A DNA stretch of 64,000 nt from Solea solea. Taxonomy: Eukaryota > Chordata > Actinopteri > Pleuronectiformes > Soleidae. A program made the position numbers and the translations under genes. Location: contig NC_081150.1 in NCBI RefSeq assembly GCF_958295425.1, positions 13,143,001-13,207,000 on the forward strand. Reading direction: 5' to 3'. The notes beneath the pieces were generated by a model, which saw nothing but the letters and a program-made list of their open reading frames with translations, searched no databases and was not told the origin of the DNA. Shown piece by piece: positions 57,258 to 64,000 of this stretch; position 1 is the first letter of the stretch; each line of letters starts with the position of its first letter.

Positions 57258-59718
57258 CACCCCAGACCCTCCTACAGTAATGTGCACAACTGCAATCGAA
57301 CAAGCAGAGGGGGAAAAAAAGTCACTATTCTGTTACCAAAATACATAGACCTGACCTTGGGTGAGTAAAGCCAGTGTGCAGAAAAGGATAGTGATGGAAT
57401 AAAGAGCGGGGATAGAGGGGTAGAGAGAGGATGGCTGATGAAAAGTGAAGTGGAGAGAGAGGACAGTTTCTGAGAAAGAAAGAGTGTCTTAGTTACAATA
57501 CTGGCAGTGTCCATTAAAAAAGCCCTTAAACCCTGTATTTTACAGACTGCTGAGCTTTGCCATGGCTACAACAAAAAAAAAGCCTAAACAACTGAATAGA
57601 GTCCCTGATGGAGTCTAGAGAGATGCTAAAAAGCACAAGAAATTACGTATGACTCACTGAAAATGAATGAAACTAGTAAACATACCTAAAAGCTTTTTTT
57701 GAAGTACAGTATGATGTCCATGCCAGGCGAGGGAACTGCTTAAAATTCACCGTTAGTGTTCTGATTTCTTATTTTTAAGATAAGGAAACGGGCTTATTTG
57801 AGGACGATTGGTCGGGGTCCCAACTAATCAGAAGTCAATGGTTAAATAAAGACCTCAACTCAGGCAGCCAGAGGGAATGGATTAACCTCTAATGCTCTGG
57901 CTCAGGTGATAGGGAGGAGAGGTCAGAGGCTACTTTTACTTTTTAACACCCTCATTCACTCACTATAGAAACACACTCAGGCCTGTGCACATGGGAGTGA
58001 GCTGTGTCAGGCGGGACAACACACCCACTGGTCCCTGCAAGCATTAATTCAATATATTAAGGGTCAGCTAGTTAGCAGTGTGACCCCGCTAGAACACGCT
58101 TCAACTTTACAGAGCAGGCCACTATAGAGACGACACCGCACCCCCAAAAAAAACCTGCGACCCCAAAAACCAGATGGCCTCACAAAGGGGAACATGGGAC
58201 CCTGAAAGAGAGGAGGTAGTGCAGGGCAGAGAGGGACAACAGGCATTCAGGACCTTGATGAGGGTGGATTAGAGAGGGCAAGGGTGCTGCTGGGAGAGTG
58301 GGTGGGGAGCAGGATGACTCCAAGGCTTCCCCTGTTGTGGAGCATTTAAAAATAGTGTGTTTGAAGCTGCAGTGAAACTCTGACGGCCCGAAACAGTCTG
58401 TGGCCTGGACACTGTAGCTCAACTGTACTGCTCCTGTTATAATTGTACTGGAATGTCCTCACATCATATTTCATATTTTGTTCATACCATCAAAAACCAG
58501 AATGAAGTATGTACAAGTAAGACTGTAAAAGGTTTTTCAGACTCAACTGACTGACAATGGTTCAGTCCTAGAGGAGTAAAGATTTAAGGGGCAAATATCA
58601 CAGTGTTGTTTCAACATCAATCACATTTTTGACTCGAAATCCTTCATTGTGGTTTGTCAATTTGTTAAATACTGGTGTAGAGAGCAGAAAATGTCATACT
58701 GTAAACATACACTAGATGTGATGTGTTATTCAAACACGTGTAGATTGTTCTAAACGGTTATAAAATTATGCTTTTATGAATCAGTGATATTTAGTGACTG
58801 ACACATTTTGATTCAAACCTATCACTACATTTTAGAAATACTAGTGTTTGATTTCATTTGCAATCTACGATTAACAGTCAGCCGAGGTTATTAACGATAT
58901 TACGATAATATCAAAGGTTTAAAATCAAGCACTGTTGCTGAAGCTTACTGTTCTTCATACCCTCACAGTGTATTTGCAGTGTCTGAGGAGTCACCGTGGT
59001 CAGTGGCCTTTGTTTCTGGTGCTTATTTCACCCAATAATGTTAATCTGTTTTCTCATTAAGGGTGTGGGGGGGGGGGGGATAAACCAACATTTTGCTTTT
59101 AAAGAACAGAAACACTGCAGTGGAAAATGGCTTGTCTTGACTATTCCAACGAAATACCAATCAAAGGTGCAAGAATGCCGCCCTCCTCTGTTGCAAAATG
59201 CATGACAACAGATTATCATACAACTATTTATGATTATGATCACTCCAAACACATCAGCGATCATCTGAGATGCAGGCGGGATAATGGTGCTACCCGTTTA
59301 AATTGCAAAGTAGATTCTTTTTGCTGGAAATGCTAACTGGCACATCGCCTCTCCCTCCTCTCCTCGCCTCCCCCCCGTCCCCCCGCCCCCACTTTTACTT
59401 TTGAAATGCAAGCAGCCTGGGTCAGTCACTCAGCCCGTCCGCCACGTCCCATTCACATTACCTGTGCTCAGTTGCATCTCTCGCTCCCTCCCTGCCTTTC
59501 TCTTGCTTTCACTCTGCGAGTCTCTCAGTGATCAAAGACAGCTTTGTGACAGTGCGAGGCATCCAGGAAGCAGAAAACATCAAAACCACTGAGGAGCAAC
59601 TTGCAAAAAATAGAGACAGACAGAGGCATAGAGGCACACATGCGAGTGTGTGTGTACGTGTGACAAACAAATGAATAAATTAACAAGACAAGAGAGAGAG
59701 GGATGACTTTGTCTCTAC

Positions 59719-59777
59719 CTTCAGCACGTCGATGAAAGGTAGGAAGGTATCTCTCTGAAGTCCGTTTTTGTACAGAT
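59719..59777 (-). CDS. afg1l: AFG1-like ATPase, exon 2 of the eight in this window
   Basis: 59 nt between CCTCTTTCAG|ATCTG and CTGAAG|GTAGAG. With one base from the previous exon it encodes DLYKNGLQRDTFLPFIDVLK, matching human DLYKNGLQRANFVPFIAVLK residue for residue in spacing (AAA ATPase region just after sensor 1). Confidence 0.98.
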
Positions 59778-61182
59778 CTGAAAGAGGAGGGGAGGGCCTG
59801 TATTAGAGCTGCTGTTTAGCCTCCTAATAATGTCATTCCCCCGCCACAGATTGGCAAATAAAGTGTCTATTGATGAACTGAAGGATGGGTGGGGGAGACA
59901 TGACAAAAGCACTGAGACCAGGGGAGAAAAATGGATTTCTCTACCAGCAGCAGCGGCGGCAACATAAAATTCATTACATTCCCAAACAATGGTGGCGAGA
60001 GAAAGGACTGTCGCCTTTTCAGCGTGGACAATGTCCACAGCGGCTCGCTGAATAGAGGTTTCAATTAGCTCGGCTGGAACAAATTACATCTGAAGTAGCA
60101 TCCCTGATAGACAGATAAAACAGATAGGGATTCACGCACGGACACAAAAGGCACACACATACACACATTGATAGTTAATGTCGCTCCAGCTGCGAATGCA
60201 AACCAAGTGGTCGGTGGTTGTTGTTGATGTTTGGGCTTAAGCTTATACAGTTGGACCTGACACACAAACAACAACACTCCTACACTGTAATGGACTCTGA
60301 TGTGTGGGAGATAAGACTATGGTCAGTGTTGGAGAGAAGAAAGATTTTTTTTCTACAAACCCCCCTTTTTTTTTTCTTTTTTCTTGCTTTCTAGCAAACA
60401 GTTGGATGAGCGGATTAATTGGACTCTATTGTCTGTGTTGTAAACTAACACCTCATAATCACTGACTAAGCATAAAGACTGAAAACAGGCAACATACAAG
60501 TGCAAGTATGACAATATGGTTTTGAGCCTGAGTACTTGATTATTTTGCAGTCATTTGCTGAAGGAACAAGTACAGGGATTTTGCTTTTTGTCTTTATTCT
60601 AAAATGGGATTAACAATATTTAACAAAACTAATCTCTTACACATGGATTAATGTTTAATTTTGCCCCCGCAACACTGCATCTAAGTGCTCTTAAAATTGC
60701 TCAATAAAAATGATTGTTCATTTCAGGTCATTCAAATAAGCTCTGGTCATTAAAAAAATAAAGCGCATGTGAGGTACGGTGCAAGTGTTTCACAACCAAA
60801 AGACGCCGTTTTTCCCTCCCACTAATCCTCCTCGATCACATTAAACTCAATCGGTACATAAAACCGGGCCACAAAATTCCATTCTCGCTCTAAACACATC
60901 TAGTGCTTTTTGATACCAGCATCTCCACATCAATAAAGGTGGAAAATGTATGCCTTTCATGTGTATTTGTCGCTTATGGCTTTCAGTGTTCCATTAACCA
61001 TGTAATTAATACCAAGTAGGCCCTCTATCAAGTTTTCATGGGTTGGCGCTTTGTTGTTAATAGCTAGTAAATATCAGAGATGCACGTCTTTGTCTACGAG
61101 AGCCATCTTGCTGCCATCCACTTCGTACCCACTCAAGGTCTCTGCGACATCAACATCTTACCCGATAAAGAAAAGACATCAG

Positions 61183-61513
61183 ATGGCACATCATGCATTT
61201 ATCTCCACCTTGATCACCATCTTGCTCATTCTTTTGCAACCTCACTCCACTGGCAGTAAATGCAACATGAAAGCCTGTGTAAAAGGTTGTGTTGTATGCC
61301 TAAAGGTGAGCGCGCTGCATCTTAAATGACTAGCCTTTTAATTGTTGTTAATAGGTAATGGTAATTAGGGATCCAAGGCTAAACTGATGCAAAGCACTTT
61401 TGGACAAATGTAATTAATGAATGACCTAGATGTTTGTGTCAAATGTGTAATGTTACCGTATTACAGGTGGAGGAGACGATAACGCTGGAGTTCCAGGAAT
61501 ACTACTCATCACT

Positions 61514-61544
<31 letters not shown>

Positions 61545-61565
61545 TACGTACTATCTGTTTGCTGA
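61183..61565 (+). CDS. Speculative nested two-exon ORF, small secreted Cys-containing peptide
   Basis: Not recognised as a known gene. A plus-strand frame starts at ATG 61183 (context ATCAGATGG) and runs 41 codons to AAG|GTGAGC at 61306. The predicted start has a hydrophobic signal-peptide-like stretch (AFISTLITILLILL), then SKCNMKACVKGCVVCLK with four cysteines (spacing C-x4-C-x3-C-x2-C). A 161-bp gap ends in TATTACAG, and the next frame continues in the same phase from 61467: VEETITLEFQEYYSSL, nine glutamines, EYVLSVC and TGA (61563-61565). Total 73 residues. An AATAAA occurs at 62304-62309. It is antisense inside an afg1l intron. The coincidence of signal-like sequence, donor, acceptor and phase is suggestive, but the acceptor tract is weak, the ORF is short, and the Q run is simply a (CAG)9 microsatellite. 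Chance is a real alternative. Confidence 0.22.
61515..61541. repeat. (CAG)9 trinucleotide repeat
   Basis: Nine perfect CAG units. Confidence 0.97.
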
Positions 61566-61969
61566 ATAGTTAAGGGCAGCTTCAGGGCTAAAGAATTTTC
61601 AGACAATATTATACTGTTAGTCTTTTTTACTTTTTCTCCATCCTTCTGAGGGGGGAGCTTTCTATAAAACCTTGGAATCCCAGTTGTCCTTGTAGTAAGT
61701 CGGACAAGCTGACATGGTAGCGGTTACTCTAACAGCAACACTGAGAGCAACATTAAATATGCTGACAATGCCTCCGCAAGAAAGCATGTATTTCCTTAAA
61801 ATACTTTTCAAATCAGATTATTAATTGGAAACAATTTCATAGTAAGAGGCAGTAAGCAGTATTTTAAATCAAATCTAATCTCAAAAACCTCAATTAATTG
61901 TGAGTAAACCTGACTTCTGCACCTCCTATAGGTTCTGTTTTTAGTGTTGGTGGGAAAATCTGGCCCATG

Positions 61970-62046
61970 CCGCGTCCTTCATCTGAAAACAGGCTCAGTA
62001 AAGCAAGACTAGAGCTGACTGAGGGAGCATTGGTGTGTATACAGTA
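61970..62046 (+). mobile_element. Interspersed repeat, CAGTGYGTAAC-start family, 3' fragment
   Basis: CCTTCATCTGAAAACAGGCT and GACTGAGGGAGCATTGGTGT followed by GTATACA align with the 3' part of the copy at 19121-19297. Confidence 0.6.
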
Positions 62047-62731
62047 GCATAACTAAATGCCAAATGAACACGTTTTTTGTTTCTTATTTCAGTGATTATT
62101 GTAGGAGCCATATATCAATTTGTATTTTCTTGGTTCATTCTTCCTGAACACCAGGGGGCGTACTGGTAAAGGCCGAGGCTGGCCACAATATATTTCAAAG
62201 TTCATGTCACTGCTCGGAAGACATGTGGGATTTTATGGTTTAAAGACTTTGTATGGAAAAACTTATTGGAAGTAACGTCACAACAGAGTGTGGACTGTAC
62301 GCAAATAAATGCAATTTTGATAAAGGTATAAGAAAGTTTCGGTATCAGTTTCTCCACGTTACACGTCTGAACAAATGATCAATTAGCAATCAGTAGCGGC
62401 TGAAAATGGGACTTAGTCACTACAACTATGTTAGTTGTTAGTGCAGCATTTTTGAAAAGAGTTACTGGTGTTAAAACAATGTTGGTTCAATCTTTTAGCG
62501 TGACATAATAAAGTACTTTTGCACATGTTTTTGCACTGTTGGCATGTTAAAGGTTTCAGTTTTGCAGGTAACTTTTTAGGTAATATTTCATTCACAGGAA
62601 AATATGGTTTAAAAACGAAACTATTGGTTTGAAAATAACTGTATTCTGATTCATAATATGTTTTCCACAATGATAAACATTCACTGGAAGTACATGTACA
62701 TTATGTCCTCCTCAGACATTGGTCATCCTAC

Positions 62732-62831
62732 CATCAGGAGGTCTGTTGGAGGTGGCCACCACCACCACTCCCGTCTTAAACAGCGTCTCAAACAGCTGCT
62801 TCAGGATCATGGCATCAGCAACGTCGGTCAC
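62732..62831 (-). CDS. afg1l: AFG1-like ATPase, exon 1 of the eight in this window (gene continues beyond 64000)
   Basis: 100 nt between ATCTTCCATCAG|GTGACC and CTGATG|GTAGGA. It encodes [20 protein letters not shown] then [13 protein letters not shown], ending one base into the next codon. It matches human [20 protein letters not shown] ... ATSNRPP; the ATSN is the AAA sensor-1 region. The preceding exon should end in Walker B (FDEFQ); it and the Walker A exon are not found up to 64000. The eight exons join without phase error into 265 residues plus stop, consistent with about 216 N-terminal residues missing relative to the 481-residue human protein. AFG1L is a mitochondrial P-loop ATPase implicated in turnover of respiratory-chain subunits. 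Confidence 0.98.
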
Positions 62832-64000
62832 CTGATGGAAGATGACCAGAAAAGAAGGAAAAAGCAGGTTCATATGCAGTGTATAATTTACTTTTTTTTT
62901 TTTTGTTTGCCACTGTGCACGTGTGTGTGCGCGTGTATGTGCGTCTGAGGTCAAACCATGCTATTAACACTCCATGTTGATTAGTGTCATTCAGGTGTGC
63001 TCATTCAATCCTTTGTATGTGGTCATGGCCATTCACACTGGCACACATCCACACACACCTAAACCACTTGAACTGACTGCAAATGGTCACAAAGCACCTT
63101 TCTGCCGAACACAAGTAGCGGAGGCAACGCGCCGGACCCGGGCTAATCAACGCAGCAGACATGAGACTGAAATCAAATAAACGCAAGCGGCAAAAACAGG
63201 AGGGAGAAAAGAATAATGAAAAATAGAGCAGTGTGGATCCAGACTGGGGTGGCGATGACGGACAAAGCTTTAATCCAAGATGACCATATAAAGGCAAAAA
63301 GGTGCGTGTTGCACAGACACAAGGCTTTATTCAGTTACAATACATTGATCCAATGCCTTTTTTCTCCATCAACATCATTTCCATGAGTCCACAATTATCA
63401 ACGGTCAATGACAACAATGAAGCAAGGACGTTTATGAGTCGCTGGCTGTTAAATGAAGAGGTCTGACCTTTCTATTAGTAATCCACTGCTCTCTCTTTTG
63501 TTCTTATTCTCTCATCTCGCTCTCTTTCACCTCTGCTGTGCTTTTGAACATGTGTGAAGGGAGAAATCATGTTGCCATGTGATGTACACTTGTCAACGCA
63601 GCATATACGGCACAAAGGCCATCAGAAAAGCTGCAGAAGACAATTCATTCACTCGGGCCACGCCAGTTCCTAATATTATGTTCAACAGCTTTCTTCTAAT
63701 ATGCCATACCAATCGAATAAAAAAAACGACTTTCCATTGCATATTTAATGCTGAAAGACTGTATCTGCTGGGGTAAAGAAACATTTTGACATTGTTGATG
63801 ATTTAAAAGACACTTTTTTTTTTAGCATTTACACAAAGGATGTCAACATTTTGCAGGAAACCTTCCAAGAGTTAGGATATGGCGAACAAAGGAAGGAAGA
63901 CTTCTCCATCGTGTATCTGTCCCGCCCTCTCCTCTTACTCCCTCTTACCTATTTCTCTGTATATAACAGGCACTTCTGATGGCCATACCCACAGCATATG
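62832..64000 (-). other. afg1l: afg1l intron, continues beyond the window
   Basis: No further AFG1L exon (Walker B, CLLCFDEFQ-type sequence) is found up to the window end, so this is all intron. No repeats of note apart from a T run (62890-62903). Confidence 0.8.

Larger units (their letters stand above)
52700..59718 (-). other. afg1l: afg1l intron (7.0 kb)
   Basis: Contains a polypyrimidine (CCCCCT)n-like block (53779-53812), hAT-like repeat scraps (54160-54240, 54560-54580), a 28-bp perfect palindrome (54584-54611), a GA-rich tract (55390-55560), a (CCA)n run (57225-57257) and some non-repetitive, possibly conserved blocks (around 55190-55360). Open frames such as 55758-56138 show no recognisable protein. 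No exon is recognised. Confidence 0.75.
59778..62731 (-). other. afg1l: afg1l intron (3.0 kb)
   Basis: Contains non-repetitive blocks at 59860-60090 and 60780-61030 that look unlike the surrounding repeats, a speculative nested plus-strand ORF (61183-61565), a (CAG)9 run, a repeat fragment (61970-62046) and a CTCF-like motif (about 62147-62163). Confidence 0.75.

Overview
This window is vertebrate nuclear DNA, almost certainly from a teleost fish. It is gene-poor, has spliced genes with GT/AG junctions, very long (CA)n, (TA)n and (GA)n microsatellites, and typical fish interspersed repeats: foldback elements with TTTACATG ends, CACTTTATTAGG-ended elements, fish tRNA-type SINE pieces and a decayed LINE ORF2. 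Two protein-coding genes are recognised with confidence, both on the minus strand: afg1l (eight 3' exons, 62831 down to 47457) followed by foxo3 (41722 down to about 550). The order and orientation AFG1L then FOXO3 are the same as in human 6q21, so this is a conserved syntenic block.

foxo3: coding exon 1 is 41162-41722 and coding exon 2 is 4825-6261. They join in frame to a 665-residue protein with the complete forkhead domain, all three Akt sites, NLS, NES and C-terminal transactivation region. A 34.9 kb intron separates them. Exon 2 ends only 29 nt after the stop at a strong donor, and a separate 3' UTR exon (4046 down to about 550) follows, as in other FOXO genes. That UTR carries two perfect 8-mer miR-182 sites. 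A noncoding 5' exon upstream of 41894 is plausible.

afg1l: eight exons (100, 59, 83, 71, 95, 141, 108 and 141 coding nt) join without a phase break into 265 residues, from the strand after Walker B to the stop codon. The N-terminal half, including Walker A and B, lies beyond 64000.

The rest is intron and intergenic DNA. Notable items are: a CpG- and CCAAT-rich block about 4 kb upstream of foxo3 exon 2 that could be an internal promoter; a 28-bp perfect palindrome; an 18-bp-arm hairpin just inside an afg1l intron; several transposon-derived repeats; five exact FOXO-binding 8-mers within the foxo3 intron; and a speculative two-exon plus-strand ORF (61183-61565) nested in an afg1l intron that would encode a 73-residue secreted, cysteine-containing peptide. 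No bacterial, viral or CRISPR content is seen. Whether this is the foxo3a or foxo3b ohnolog cannot be decided from the sequence alone.
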